From assembly GCF_016405855.1 (NCBI RefSeq), contig NZ_JAEFCA010000007.1:124001-188000 (forward strand): a stretch of DNA of 64,000 nt. Direction: 5' to 3'. This stretch comes from Flavobacterium sp. IB48 (GTDB lineage Bacteria; Bacteroidota; Bacteroidia; Flavobacteriales; Flavobacteriaceae). Below are positions 8,751 through 17,584 of the stretch, in pieces (the stretch's first letter is position 1; each line of letters opens with the position of its first letter). The translations under genes were made by a program, and so were the position numbers. A model generated the notes under the pieces. That model ran no database searches, was not told where the DNA came from, and was given only the letters and a program-made list of their open reading frames with translations.

Positions 8751-9440
8751 TTAAAAAATTCCTTCATCTACAAAACTATAATATTTTGATTCAGTAATAA
8801 TAACATGATCTAAAACTTTAACATCTAATATATCTCCTGCTGTTTTAATTTTCTTAGTAATTTGTTTGTCGGCATCACTTGGAACTAAACTACCCGAAGG
8901 ATGATTATGACACAAAATCAAGGCTGTAGCGCCATTCTCTAGTGCTAATTTAAAAACCAATCGTATATCTACAACTGTTCCAGCAATACCTCCTTTACTT
9001 AATTGGGATTTAGAAATCACTTTGTTTGAATTATTAAGAAAAAGTACCCAAAATTCTTCATGCGGAAGTTCTCCAATAATGGGTTGCATAATATCAAAAA
9101 CAGCTTTACTTGAAGTTATTTTTTTTGGTTTCGCAACATCTTCTATACGTTGCCTCCTACCCAACTCTAAAGCAGAAACAATTGAAACAGCTTTTGCTTC
9201 GCCAATACCTTTAAATTGCATTAATTGAGAAATTGTCATTTTTCCTAAAGCAGTTAGATTTTTGGCTGTAGCTAAAATTCGCTTACTTAAAGCGACAGCA
9301 GATTCATTGCGGCTTCCAGAACCAATTAAGATAGCCATTAATTCAGCATCACTTAAAGCATCTTTTCCTTTGAGCATTAATTTTTCACGCGGTTTATCAT
9401 CATCGGACCAATTTTTTATAGCGAAATGCCCTCCTTCCAT
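8751..9440 (-). CDS. radC: RadC/JAB-domain protein
   Basis: 229 residues, full length. N-terminal helix-hairpin-helix region (LIGSGSRNESAVALSKRIL and LMQFKGIGEAKAVSIVSALELGRR, residues 38-97), then the JAMM metalloprotease-like domain with CHNHPSGSLVPSDAD (residues 177-191), whose two His and Asp are the metal ligands, and a conserved HEEFWVLFLN before it. Despite its name the family's role in DNA repair is unproved. First gene of a three-gene unit with 3- and 2-base gaps. Confidence 0.93.
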   Translation of the reverse strand: MEGGHFAIKNWSDDDKPREKLMLKGKDALSDAELMAILIGSGSRNESAVALSKRILATAKNLTALGKMTISQLMQFKGIGEAKAVSIVSALELGRRQRIEDVAKPKKITSSKAVFDIMQPIIGELPHEEFWVLFLNNSNKVISKSQLSKGGIAGTVVDIRLVFKLALENGATALILCHNHPSGSLVPSDADKQITKKIKTAGDILDVKVLDHVIITESKYYSFVDEGIF

Positions 9441-9548
9441 AATAATAATTTTAAGAAGCGAAGATATTTAAAAAAAAGAAGAAAAATCTCTCAATTTTTA
9501 TCAGTCCTTCTTAAATTTTAGTATCTTTAAAAACTAAATTACCTAAAA

Positions 9549-10178
9549 ATGAAACCATTAATTTACTGCCTTCTTTTATTATTTTTTATATCATGTCACC
9601 AAAAAGAAAACAAAAGCGCAGCTGTTTCAAATTATACCGAACCTAAAACTTTTGCCGAAAAATTATCTCAAGCCGCAATTTCAATAATTGATCCCTCGAT
9701 TGATTACGATCCTGCTTATTTCAAAATTGATTACCCAAATGGTGATGTTCCAAAAAACAAGGGAGTTTGCACAGATGTTATAATACGATCGTATCGAGTT
9801 CTAAATATCGATTTACAAAAAGAAGTTCATCAAGATATGGTTGAAAATTTTTCTCTTTATCCAAACTTAAAAAAATGGGGAATGACAAAAACCGATACCA
9901 ATATTGATCATAGAAGAGTCCCGAACCTAGAGGTGTTTTTTGAAAGAAAAGGAACCAAATTACCTGTAACTCAAAACGCAAAAGATTACAAAACTGGAGA
10001 ATTAGTAACTTGGATGATTAATGATAAACTTCCGCATATTGGAATTGTAACTAATAAAAAATCAGATGACGGAAAACGTAATTTAATTGTTCATAACGTC
10101 GGCAGCGGACAAGTTTTAGAAGATTGTTTATTTAAATACAAAATTGTTGGACATTTTAAATATGAAAATTCTAATTAG
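9549..10178 (+). CDS. DUF1287-family lipoprotein
   Basis: 209 residues with a lipoprotein signal (LLFFISC, Cys at residue 16). The body has the DUF1287 features DYDPAYFKIDYPNGDVPKNKGVCTDV, NIDHRRVPNLEVFF and a C-terminal IVHNVGSGQVLEDCL. The GVCTDV Cys and the downstream His-Asp/Asn pattern (PHIGIVTN, IVHN) resemble an NlpC/P60-like cysteine-hydrolase fold, an inference only. Function of the family is unknown. It is monocistronic, closed by a terminator shared with mpl. Confidence 0.82.
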   Translation: MKPLIYCLLLLFFISCHQKENKSAAVSNYTEPKTFAEKLSQAAISIIDPSIDYDPAYFKIDYPNGDVPKNKGVCTDVIIRSYRVLNIDLQKEVHQDMVENFSLYPNLKKWGMTKTDTNIDHRRVPNLEVFFERKGTKLPVTQNAKDYKTGELVTWMINDKLPHIGIVTNKKSDDGKRNLIVHNVGSGQVLEDCLFKYKIVGHFKYENSN

Positions 10179-10196
10179 ATAATTAGACTAAAAAAA

Positions 10197-10227
10197 AATG
10201 TGCCAACTACAAAAGCATTGGCACATT
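10197..10227. terminator. Bidirectional terminator
   Basis: Ten-base stem AATGTGCCAA / TTGGCACATT between the converging DUF1287 and mpl genes, with an A9 run on the left acting as the T-run for the minus strand. Confidence 0.85.
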
Positions 10228-10252
10228 ATCTAATTTTCAAATTGACTAATTT

Positions 10253-11608
10253 CTAATTAATCAAACCTTTTACATCATCAAAATTTAAACCTCCGTAATT
10301 TCCTGAACTCATTAATAAAAGTGCAGAATTTTCTAAATTTAAATTGAACAAATATTCTTTAAACTCAGTTGGATTGGTATAAATAATTAAATCTTTTCTA
10401 TTGAATGACGTAGCAATTTGCTCATAAGTAACTTCTTCTAGTTGTTTAATTTTAACCGCATCTGGAGAATAGAAAACAACTGCAACATCAGCATATTCTA
10501 AAGCACCTTCATATTCTTTTAAAAACTCAGCATTTAAACTACTATAAGTATGCAATTCTAAACAAGCAACTAGAGTTCTATTAGGATATTGCTCTTTTAC
10601 CGCTTTTGTTGTTGCGGCAACTTTACTTGGCGAATGCGCAAAATCTTTGTAAGCCACTTTTCCTTTTCCTTCTGCAATTTTCTCTAAACGTTTAGAAGCA
10701 CCTTTAAAGCTAGCAATCGCTTCGTAGAAATCGGCCTCATCAACCCCCATATTTTGACAGATCCATTTTGCTCCTGCCAAATTATTTAAATTGTGTGCGC
10801 CAAAAACTTCAATTGGCATATCGCCTTCTGGAGTTTTTAATAAAGTTACTCCATCATTTACCGAATATTCTGGAGTCGAATAAGCAATTTTTCGAATCGG
10901 ATTTGTTGCTGCTTCGGCAACACGTTTTACTTCTGGATCATTTTCGTTATAAACTAAAATTCCGCCATTTGTAATTTTTTCAATGAAAATTTCAAATTGC
11001 TCCACATAGTTTTCATACGTTGGAAAAACATTAATATGATCCCAAGCAATTCCAGAAATTAAGGCAATGTTTGGTTGATATAAATGAAATTTCGGACGTC
11101 TGTCAATTGGAGAAGATAAATATTCGTCGCCTTCTAAAACCATAAAATCATTTTCTTCAGTCAAATGAACCATTGTATCAAAACCTTCCAACTGTGCTCC
11201 TACCATATAATCGACTGCAATGTTGTGATAATGCATTACATGAAGAATCATAGAAGTTATCGTAGTCTTTCCATGAGAACCACCTATTACAACACGAGTT
11301 TTATTTTTAGATTGTTCGTATAAAAACTCAGGATACGAATAAATTTTTAAACCCAATTCCTGTGCTTTTAATAATTCAGGATTATCCGCTTTAGCATGCA
11401 TTCCAAGAATAATAGCATCAATATCTGAAGTGATTTTTTCTGGAAACCAACCTAATTCAGCAGGAAGAATTCCTTTCTTTTCTAATCTTGATTTTGAAGG
11501 TTCAAAAATAGCATCGTCACTTCCTGTAACCTGATATCCTTTGTTATGCAATGCTAATGCTAAATTGTGCATTGCGCTTCCGCCAATGGCAATGAAATGT
11601 GTTTTCAT
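10253..11608 (-). CDS. mpl: UDP-N-acetylmuramate:L-alanyl-gamma-D-glutamyl-meso-diaminopimelate ligase (murein tripeptide ligase)
   Basis: 451 residues. Mur-ligase architecture: N-terminal Rossmann domain HFIAIGGSAMHNLALALHNKGYQVTGSD, central ATP site GGSHGKTTITSM (about residues 108-119), then EGDEYLSSPID and LISGIAWDHINVFPTYENY, C-terminal domain with AYKDFAHSPSKV. The opening GGSAMHNLA and EGDEY...D place it with Mpl rather than MurC. It attaches recycled tripeptide to UDP-MurNAc in the cytoplasm. It lies 14 bases after the TPR gene and is probably transcribed with it. Confidence 0.9.
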   Translation of the reverse strand: MKTHFIAIGGSAMHNLALALHNKGYQVTGSDDAIFEPSKSRLEKKGILPAELGWFPEKITSDIDAIILGMHAKADNPELLKAQELGLKIYSYPEFLYEQSKNKTRVVIGGSHGKTTITSMILHVMHYHNIAVDYMVGAQLEGFDTMVHLTEENDFMVLEGDEYLSSPIDRRPKFHLYQPNIALISGIAWDHINVFPTYENYVEQFEIFIEKITNGGILVYNENDPEVKRVAEAATNPIRKIAYSTPEYSVNDGVTLLKTPEGDMPIEVFGAHNLNNLAGAKWICQNMGVDEADFYEAIASFKGASKRLEKIAEGKGKVAYKDFAHSPSKVAATTKAVKEQYPNRTLVACLELHTYSSLNAEFLKEYEGALEYADVAVVFYSPDAVKIKQLEEVTYEQIATSFNRKDLIIYTNPTEFKEYLFNLNLENSALLLMSSGNYGGLNFDDVKGLIN

Positions 11609-11622
11609 TTAGAATCTTTATT

Positions 11623-12309
11623 TTATGCTTCGAATTTTCGTTTTAAATCCTGCGCTTTTTTTGTGTCTTTTAGTTTGTTCAAATATAAATTATATAATTT
11701 TTGAAATGTGACTTTTGAATTGCCAATTTCATGTGCTTTCTTATAATTTTTTTCGGCAAGATCATATCTTTTAAAATACTCTTCAATTCTTCCTCTTGAC
11801 AGATAGCCATCAATTGGAGAAAACTGTGCTAATTCGTTAGAATATATAATTGCTTTTGATTCGCTTCCGCCTAAAATTCCAGGCAATTGCAAATAAATTT
11901 CAATCAATGCCCAACGCGCCTGAACATGTTTTGGATTAAGCTCGATGGCTTTCTCAAAAGCTTCTTTCATATCGCCCACCATAGAAAATGCTTTAATTTT
12001 ATTCACTTCTACAGCATGCATCGCCAAACATCCTCCGTATTTAAAAAAATAATCTGCCACTGTGGGTTTCAATTCTTTTAGTTTTTTAAAATATTCCGCA
12101 CCTTTTACCCAAGATTTTTGATGTGCTTCTATTTCTCCAAGATATTCCAGTGACTTTATATCTGACGGATTTGTTTTAAGGACAAATTCAAATATGAGTT
12201 TAGCTTCATCGTAATTTTTTGCGCGGAATAATTTCTCTGCTTTCTCAAAATTAGATTGTGACCAACAGTACATTGGAACAATCAAAAAGAAAATTAGCAG
12301 CTTTTTCAT
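11623..12309 (-). CDS. TPR-repeat periplasmic protein
   Basis: 228 residues with signal peptide (MKKLLIFFLIVPMYCWSQ). TPR-type helical pairs follow: SNFEKAEKLFRAKNYDEAKLIFEFVLKTNP (about 18-47), SLEYLGEIEAHQKSWVKGAEYFKKL (about 52-76), AFEKAIELNPKHVQARWALIEIYLQLPG (about 114-141) and YFKRYDLAEKNYKKAHEIG (about 175-193). TPRs mediate protein contacts; the partner is unknown. An exact -7 box sits four bases before its ATG. It probably heads a two-gene unit with mpl. Confidence 0.8.
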   Translation of the reverse strand: MKKLLIFFLIVPMYCWSQSNFEKAEKLFRAKNYDEAKLIFEFVLKTNPSDIKSLEYLGEIEAHQKSWVKGAEYFKKLKELKPTVADYFFKYGGCLAMHAVEVNKIKAFSMVGDMKEAFEKAIELNPKHVQARWALIEIYLQLPGILGGSESKAIIYSNELAQFSPIDGYLSRGRIEEYFKRYDLAEKNYKKAHEIGNSKVTFQKLYNLYLNKLKDTKKAQDLKRKFEA

Positions 12310-12313
12310 ATTT

Positions 12314-12321
12314 CAAAAATA
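12314..12321 (-). promoter_or_regulatory. -7 promoter box of the TPR-mpl unit, four bases before ATG
   Basis: On the minus strand the box reads TATTTTTG and is followed by AAAT and then ATG. Exact TAnnTTTG with four-base spacing, as at six other genes in this window. Confidence 0.6.
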
Positions 12322-12630
12322 AGGAAATATAAAATGCTATTTGCTTTTGAATATAAATTAGTAATTTGTACGAAAAACACATTCAATCTTATTCCAACTT
12401 TTTTACATAAATCCCCATTCAGCTTCAAAAATACAATTACAACAATGAAAAACACTCGTGCTTTCATTCAGTATAAAATGTAAAACAATTTAAAATTTCT
12501 TACTTGAGAAAATCCAAATTTTGAAATCATCAAATGTATCTTTTGTCAGTCTAAGTAAAGTCGAACACACGGATTCAAAAGGCTTCGACTCCTATCAGCC
12601 TTGTATACTTTACACAAACTAAAAAAATAA
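12322..12630. other. Gene-free spacer, about 310 bases
   Basis: AT-rich spacer between the TPR gene's promoter and the terminator of the S46 peptidase gene. No open frame of note, no tRNA and no clear repeat was seen. Confidence 0.5.
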
Positions 12631-12663
12631 AAAACCCGACAGCTTAAAAAACTGTCGGGTTTT
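12631..12663 (-). terminator. Terminator of the S46 peptidase gene
   Basis: Twelve-base stem AAAACCCGACAG / CTGTCGGGTTTT. The same stem core (ACCCGACAG) is used behind gcvP at 43542. On the minus strand it follows the S46 peptidase stop by about 20 bases. Confidence 0.9.
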
Positions 12664-12684
12664 ATTTTATAAAAGAATTTGAGA

Positions 12685-14829
12685 TTATTTAGCAATCGTC
12701 AATTCATCAATAATGTTTTTAGCTCCTGCATATTTGTCGATAATCCAAAGTACATAACGAATATCTACGTTGATTGTTCTTTGCAATTTAGAATCGAAAA
12801 TTACGTCTCCAGCCATAGCCTCAATGTTACCGTCAAAAGCGATACCGATTAATTCTCCTTTTCCGTTAAGAACTGGCGAACCAGAGTTTCCTCCTGTAAT
12901 ATCATTATCTGTCAAGAAATTGATTGGCATATAACCTGCTTTGTCAGCATATTGCCCGTAATCTTTTTTCTTGTTTAACTCTAACAAACGAGCTGGCAAG
13001 TCAAATTCCTGATCTCCTGCTTTATACTTTTTAACCATACTTTCCATTGTAGTATAGTTGTTAATCTTAGCATCGTTACGAGGATCAGCAGGTAAAGCGC
13101 GAACTTTTCCGTAAGTCAACCTCAACGTAGAGTTTGCATCAGGATATTTAATTGCGTTCAATTTAGATTCTCTTAAACCTTCTACCAATTTACGGTATGC
13201 AGTTGCGAAACCATCATCAGCTTTTGCTTGATCGTCTGTTTTAGAACGGTATTTTGTCAATAAATCATTAGAAATAATATACAACGGATCGTGTGTAATG
13301 GCTACTGGTTTAGGATCTGCTAAAAATCCTAATACTTTTTCTTTAGTTGAAAAATAACTCTGTTCTGTAGCTTTTGCCACATCTGCAGTAAAGTCACCAT
13401 TGTTAGCTGTTTTCATTTTTGCAATTTCTGGAGCAAGTCCATACTCAGCAGCTTTCTCAGCATATAAGTTTAATTGAGCTGTTAAAATGTCTTTTTCTAA
13501 AGGAGCATAAAACTCACCATAAATCTTCTCAATCATTTCATTGATTTTAGGAAGCATTTCTGCTTTCTTAGCATCATTCTCTTTGTAGTAAGCAATTAAT
13601 GCATTTCCTAAATTAGCAGGTCCTGTTGCGTAGCTAGAAGTACGTAAAAGTTGAGTCAAATAATTATCGTGACGCGCTTTTAAGTTTGTTTCTCTGTAAT
13701 AATCGTTAATAGTCGGAATTACATTCTCGTACTTTTCTTTGTTTGCAGGTTTACTTGCCCACTCGTAGAATTTATCTTCTTGTTCTGCTTTAGCATCTAA
13801 AGTTCCAGCTTTTGTTAAAGCGTCGATCATACCTTGACGGTTTTTCCAGTAGTTAGCAGTCGAAGCATATTTAGAAGCATACTGTAAACGAACAGTTGCA
13901 TCTTTATCCATATACTTTTTCATTACATCCATTCCAGTTTTTGCACCTTCAACCCAAGCAGGATAAGCATATTTAATGTTTTGCTCGATTCCTCCAGCTG
14001 GCATCCAACGGTTTGTTCTACCTGGATATCCTAAGATCATTGCAAAGTCATTTTCTTTAACTCCTTTTAAACTTACAGGTAAATAGTGTTTTGGTTTTAA
14101 TGGCACATTATCTTTAGAATATGCTGCAGGATTTCCGTCTTTGTCAGCATAAACTCTAAACATAGAGAAATCTCCAGTTTGACGAGGCCACTCCCAGTTG
14201 TCTGTATCTCCACCAAATTTACCAACACTTTCAGGAGGAGTTCCAACTAAACGAACGTCTGTGTAATCTTGGTAAACAAAATAGTAATATTCATTTCCTT
14301 GAAAGAAAGGACGAACAGAAACTGTGTATTTTCCATTTTCGCTATTTTCCTTTTCAATCAAAGCGATTTCTTGCTGAATGATTGTGTTTCTTTCAGTTTC
14401 TGTCATTGTATCGTTTACTTTAGACAGGATTCTTTTTGAAACATCATCCATACGAACAAAGAAACGAACGTATAAAGATTTTGGTTTTAGTTCTTCTGAA
14501 CGATTTTTTGCCCAAAAACCATTTTTCAAATGATTTTGTTCTGCAGTTGAAAGTTCTGCAATTGAACTATAGCCACAGTGGTGATTAGTAAGAACCAAAC
14601 CGCTGTTTGAAACGATTTCAGCTGTACATCCTCCATTGAATTGTACAATTGCATCTTTTAAGCTATGATTATTGATACTGTAAATTTCTTCGGCTGTCAA
14701 TTGCAAGCCCATTTTTTCCATATCTCTATGGTTCAATCTTTCGATAAACATCAAAAACCACATTCCTTCATCGGCTCTCATTGGGAAAGCCACAAGGCAC
14801 ATGGTCAAGAATAAAATTACTTTTTTCAT
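12685..14829 (-). CDS. S46-family dipeptidyl-peptidase, DPP7 type
   Basis: 714 residues from the chosen start MKKVILFLTM, which begins a signal peptide (cleavage near MRAD); an ATG 14 codons upstream is rejected because it would bury it. S46 features: DEGMWFLMFIERLN after the signal, catalytic His region TNHHCGY (about 81-87), Asp region GGDTDNWEWPRQTGDFSMFR, and catalytic Ser in TGGNSGSPVLNGKGELIGIA. The residue 18 positions after the catalytic Ser, which separates DPP7 (Gly) from DPP11 (Arg), is Gly here (IAFDGN), so cleavage after hydrophobic P1 residues is expected. Periplasmic enzyme releasing dipeptides for amino-acid use. Single-gene unit with terminators on both sides. Confidence 0.93.
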   Translation of the reverse strand: MKKVILFLTMCLVAFPMRADEGMWFLMFIERLNHRDMEKMGLQLTAEEIYSINNHSLKDAIVQFNGGCTAEIVSNSGLVLTNHHCGYSSIAELSTAEQNHLKNGFWAKNRSEELKPKSLYVRFFVRMDDVSKRILSKVNDTMTETERNTIIQQEIALIEKENSENGKYTVSVRPFFQGNEYYYFVYQDYTDVRLVGTPPESVGKFGGDTDNWEWPRQTGDFSMFRVYADKDGNPAAYSKDNVPLKPKHYLPVSLKGVKENDFAMILGYPGRTNRWMPAGGIEQNIKYAYPAWVEGAKTGMDVMKKYMDKDATVRLQYASKYASTANYWKNRQGMIDALTKAGTLDAKAEQEDKFYEWASKPANKEKYENVIPTINDYYRETNLKARHDNYLTQLLRTSSYATGPANLGNALIAYYKENDAKKAEMLPKINEMIEKIYGEFYAPLEKDILTAQLNLYAEKAAEYGLAPEIAKMKTANNGDFTADVAKATEQSYFSTKEKVLGFLADPKPVAITHDPLYIISNDLLTKYRSKTDDQAKADDGFATAYRKLVEGLRESKLNAIKYPDANSTLRLTYGKVRALPADPRNDAKINNYTTMESMVKKYKAGDQEFDLPARLLELNKKKDYGQYADKAGYMPINFLTDNDITGGNSGSPVLNGKGELIGIAFDGNIEAMAGDVIFDSKLQRTINVDIRYVLWIIDKYAGAKNIIDELTIAK

Positions 14830-14951
14830 GTTATTTTGTTTAAGTGATGCGAATATAAGCCATTTTAGCAATTATCTCAACCCAAACAATCTTAAAATTA
14901 AAAATGATATTAGATTTTTAGCAGTTTATTACGAATTTAACATTATAAAAC

Positions 14952-14984
14952 AAAAAAGGTGCCCTGAGAACAGAACACCTTTTT
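14952..14984 (-). terminator. Terminator of obg
   Basis: Stem AAAAAGGTG / CACCTTTTT with a 14-base loop, directly downstream of the obg stop on the minus strand. Confidence 0.8.
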
Positions 14985-15003
14985 GATATCTAAGTAAGCT
15001 TTA

Positions 15004-16005
15004 CTATTCGTTAAGCATTTTCCAAAGTCTGTCTTTTAAATCTGTCAAACCTTGTTGTGCTACAGATGAAATAAACATATAAGGAACGCCTTTAAAAGAA
15101 AGATCTAATTCTGTTTTCAGTTCAGCTTTCAATTCATCATCCAACATATCACATTTTGAAATTACCACAAGACGTTCTTTGTCTAGCATTTCAGGATTAT
15201 ACTTTGTTAATTCGTTAACCAAAATATCATATTCTCCTTTAATGTCTGCTGTATCAACAGGAATTAAAAACAATAAAGTGGAGTTACGTTCAATATGACG
15301 CAAGAAGTAATGACCAAGACCTTTTCCTTCTGCCGCGCCTTCAATAATTCCAGGAATATCAGCAATTACAAAAGATTGAAAATCTCTGTAAGCCACGATT
15401 CCTAGATTCGGTTTTAAAGTCGTAAACGGATAATCGGCAATTTTTGGTTTTGCCGAAGTCAATACAGACAATAAAGTAGATTTTCCTGCGTTAGGAAAAC
15501 CAACCAAACCAACATCAGCCAAAACTTTAAGTTCCAAAATCACATCCATTTCAATACCAAGCAAACCTGGCTGTGCATAACGAGGCGTTTGGTTTGTAGA
15601 GCTTCTAAAATGCCAGTTTCCTAAACCTCCTTTTCCTCCTCTTGCAAGAATTTGTTTTTCTCCGTGTTCTGTAATTTCAAAAAGCGTTTCTCCAGTTTCT
15701 TTGTCTTTTACAACAGTTCCTAATGGCACTTCAATGATTTTATCTTCTCCGTCTGCACCTGTACTTCTGTCAGAACCTCCGTCTCCACCGTGACCTGCTT
15801 TAATATGACGCGCAAACTTCAAATGAAATAATGTCCAAAGTCCTTTATTCCCAACTAAATATACATGTCCACCACGGCCTCCATCGCCACCATCTGGACC
15901 TCCTTTTTCAATAAATTTCTCTCTATGTAAATGCGTAGAACCTTTTCCTCCCTTTCCGGAAGAAACATATATCTTAACGTAATCTACAAAATTTCCTTCT
16001 GTCAT
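15004..16005 (-). CDS. obg: GTPase Obg/CgtA, ribosome-assembly factor
   Basis: 333 residues. N-terminal glycine-rich Obg fold with FVDYVKIYVSSGKGGKGS and GGPDGGDGGRGGHVYLVG (residues 7-52) and ARGGKGGLGNWHF (121-133). G domain: P-loop GFPNAGKST (169-177), switch I region DYPFTTLKPN, G3 DIPG (216-219), G4 SKCDML. The variable C-terminal domain of some homologues is absent, as usual in Bacteroidota. It acts on the 50S subunit and in the stringent response. Upstream lie a period-7 repeat and a CNNM transporter gene, then adk and hpt on the same strand. Confidence 0.96.
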   Translation of the reverse strand: MTEGNFVDYVKIYVSSGKGGKGSTHLHREKFIEKGGPDGGDGGRGGHVYLVGNKGLWTLFHLKFARHIKAGHGGDGGSDRSTGADGEDKIIEVPLGTVVKDKETGETLFEITEHGEKQILARGGKGGLGNWHFRSSTNQTPRYAQPGLLGIEMDVILELKVLADVGLVGFPNAGKSTLLSVLTSAKPKIADYPFTTLKPNLGIVAYRDFQSFVIADIPGIIEGAAEGKGLGHYFLRHIERNSTLLFLIPVDTADIKGEYDILVNELTKYNPEMLDKERLVVISKCDMLDDELKAELKTELDLSFKGVPYMFISSVAQQGLTDLKDRLWKMLNE

Positions 16006-16023
16006 TTTCTTTATTTATGTAAA

Positions 16024-16096
16024 GTTTCAAGTTTCAGGTTTCAAGTTTCAAGTTGTTTAATATATAACCTGAAACTTGAAACCTGAAACCTGAAAC
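16024..16096. repeat. Period-7 inverted repeat (GTTTCAA/G units)
   Basis: The left arm 16024-16054 is built of tandem seven-base units GTTTCAA or GTTTCAG. The right arm 16066-16096 is its reverse complement with two differences in 31 bases, both of which leave G-T pairs. The loop is 11 bases. Degenerate relatives of the unit occur at about 24474-24512 and 43600-43640. Confidence 0.85.
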
Positions 16097-16107
16097 AAAT
16101 TTTCTCT

Positions 16108-17382
16108 CTACTCTTTTAATGCTTTCACAAGCACTTTATCAATCTTAACACCGTCCATGTCGATTACTTCTAGAACGAATTTTTGCCAAACTAATTTTTC
16201 TCCTTCTTTTGGAATATGAGAAAGCTCGGTCATAATCATTCCGCTTACGGTATTTACTTCATAATCGTTTGTTAACTCATCCAATTCGAAGTAAGTCAAG
16301 AAGTCGTGCAATGAATAATGTCCATCAACTAACCACGAACCATCTTCTCTTTCTATAAGCTGGAATTCGTCTTTATAAAATTCTGCAGCATCACCAACTA
16401 AAGCTTCCAAAATATCATTAAGAGTAATCAGTCCCTGAAAAACTCCATATTCGTCTGAAACTAAAGCATAGTGGACACCCGTTTTTTTGAAATTTTCTAA
16501 AGCTTTGTATGCCGTTGTTTGCTCCATTAAATAGGGCGCGTCAGACATAATTGCCGCTAAATCAAAATTATCGCTTTCGATGTTAGCAAAAATATTTTTA
16601 AGTGTTACGACTCCAACAATATCATCGTAATTATCATTGTAAACAGGATAGACTGCGTGAAGGTCTTGAACAACCAATTCTTTGATTTTTTCTTTATCGG
16701 CTTTTAATGGTAACATATCAACCGACTTGCGATGTGTCATTAAAGAGTTTACTTTTCTGTCTCCAATATGAAAAACACGCTCCACAATATCTTGTTCAAT
16801 TTCTTGAACCTCTCCTACTTCTGTTCCTTCTTTAATGATGGCTTTAATTTCTTCCTCCGTAACTTTTCCGTCAGCGGTTGGTTTTATTTGGAAAACATTC
16901 AATAAGAAATCTGTCGATGTAGTAAGCAACCAAATAAATGGAGCTGTAATAATCGAAATCACTTTCATTGGCATTGCAACCATTTTTGCAATTGCTTCTG
17001 GATAATTTAATCCGATTCGTTTAGGAAGTAATTCTCCCAAAACCAATGAGAAGAAAGTTAAAACTACAACTACAATTCCCACCGCAATAGAATGTGCATA
17101 AGGTTTAAGAACTTCAAATCCTGCTACAAAAAGCTCAACATCTGCAGTAATTTTGTCACCAGAATAAATACCTGTCAAAATTCCGATAAGGGTAATTCCG
17201 ATTTGTACTGTCGATAAAAACTTATTTGGGGAATTAGCTAAATCTAGTGCCGTTTTTGCACTATTATTGCCTTTTTTCGCAGCTGTTTCAAGCCTGTTTT
17301 TACGGGCCGAAATCAAAGCAATTTCAGACATGGAGAAAACTCCGTTTAATAGAATTAGAAAAAATATAATTAGTATTTCCAA
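16108..17382 (-). CDS. CNNM/CorC-type transporter with CBS domains (hemolysin family)
   Basis: 424 residues. DUF21 membrane domain with four hydrophobic segments (residues 1-170, starting MEILIIFFLILLNGVFSMSE), CBS pair at about 205-335 (MTHRKSVDMLPLKADKEKIK, GVVTLKNIFANI, YGVFQGLITLNDILEALVGD), and a C-terminal CorC/HlyC domain (DGSWLVDGHYSLHDFLTYFE). Such proteins export Mg2+ or similar cations; the old hemolysin name is misleading. The start is TTG: an in-frame TAA lies seven codons upstream, and the next ATG would remove the first helix. It lies between obg and adk, bounded on both sides by inverted repeats. Confidence 0.88.
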   Translation of the reverse strand: MEILIIFFLILLNGVFSMSEIALISARKNRLETAAKKGNNSAKTALDLANSPNKFLSTVQIGITLIGILTGIYSGDKITADVELFVAGFEVLKPYAHSIAVGIVVVVLTFFSLVLGELLPKRIGLNYPEAIAKMVAMPMKVISIITAPFIWLLTTSTDFLLNVFQIKPTADGKVTEEEIKAIIKEGTEVGEVQEIEQDIVERVFHIGDRKVNSLMTHRKSVDMLPLKADKEKIKELVVQDLHAVYPVYNDNYDDIVGVVTLKNIFANIESDNFDLAAIMSDAPYLMEQTTAYKALENFKKTGVHYALVSDEYGVFQGLITLNDILEALVGDAAEFYKDEFQLIEREDGSWLVDGHYSLHDFLTYFELDELTNDYEVNTVSGMIMTELSHIPKEGEKLVWQKFVLEVIDMDGVKIDKVLVKALKE

Positions 17383-17453
17383 TTGATAGTGGATTCGTTA
17401 TAAAATGGTCTCGTTAAATGTAATTTGTAATCTTAAAAAATGGCTGTGAATTA

Positions 17454-17535
17454 AAAAACTAATTTTTCTAACTCAAAAACATTGATCATCAAAAACATTT
17501 GAAAAGCCCGTTTTAGAGTTAGAAAAATAGTTTTT
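17454..17535. repeat. Long inverted repeat upstream of the CNNM gene
   Basis: Left arm 17454-17474 (AAAAACTAATTTTTCTAACT...) and right arm 17516-17535 are reverse complements over 20 bases with a single bulged base; the spacer is 41 bases. The right arm runs into a T-run, so it may also stop transcription coming from adk. Confidence 0.8.
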
Positions 17536-17542
17536 TTTTGCG

Positions 17543-17560
17543 TCCTGATAGCTATCAGGA
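17543..17560. repeat. Perfect 18-bp palindrome
   Basis: TCCTGATAGCTATCAGGA is its own reverse complement. It lies 25 bases downstream of the adk stop (minus strand), next to the long inverted repeat. Confidence 0.85.
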
Positions 17561-17584
17561 TTCACGTACAGCTGGAATAAGTTT

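Noticed and set aside
16024..16096. Plain terminator between the CNNM gene and obg
   Set aside because: The stem has no T-run and consists of tandem units; it is better described as a repeat.
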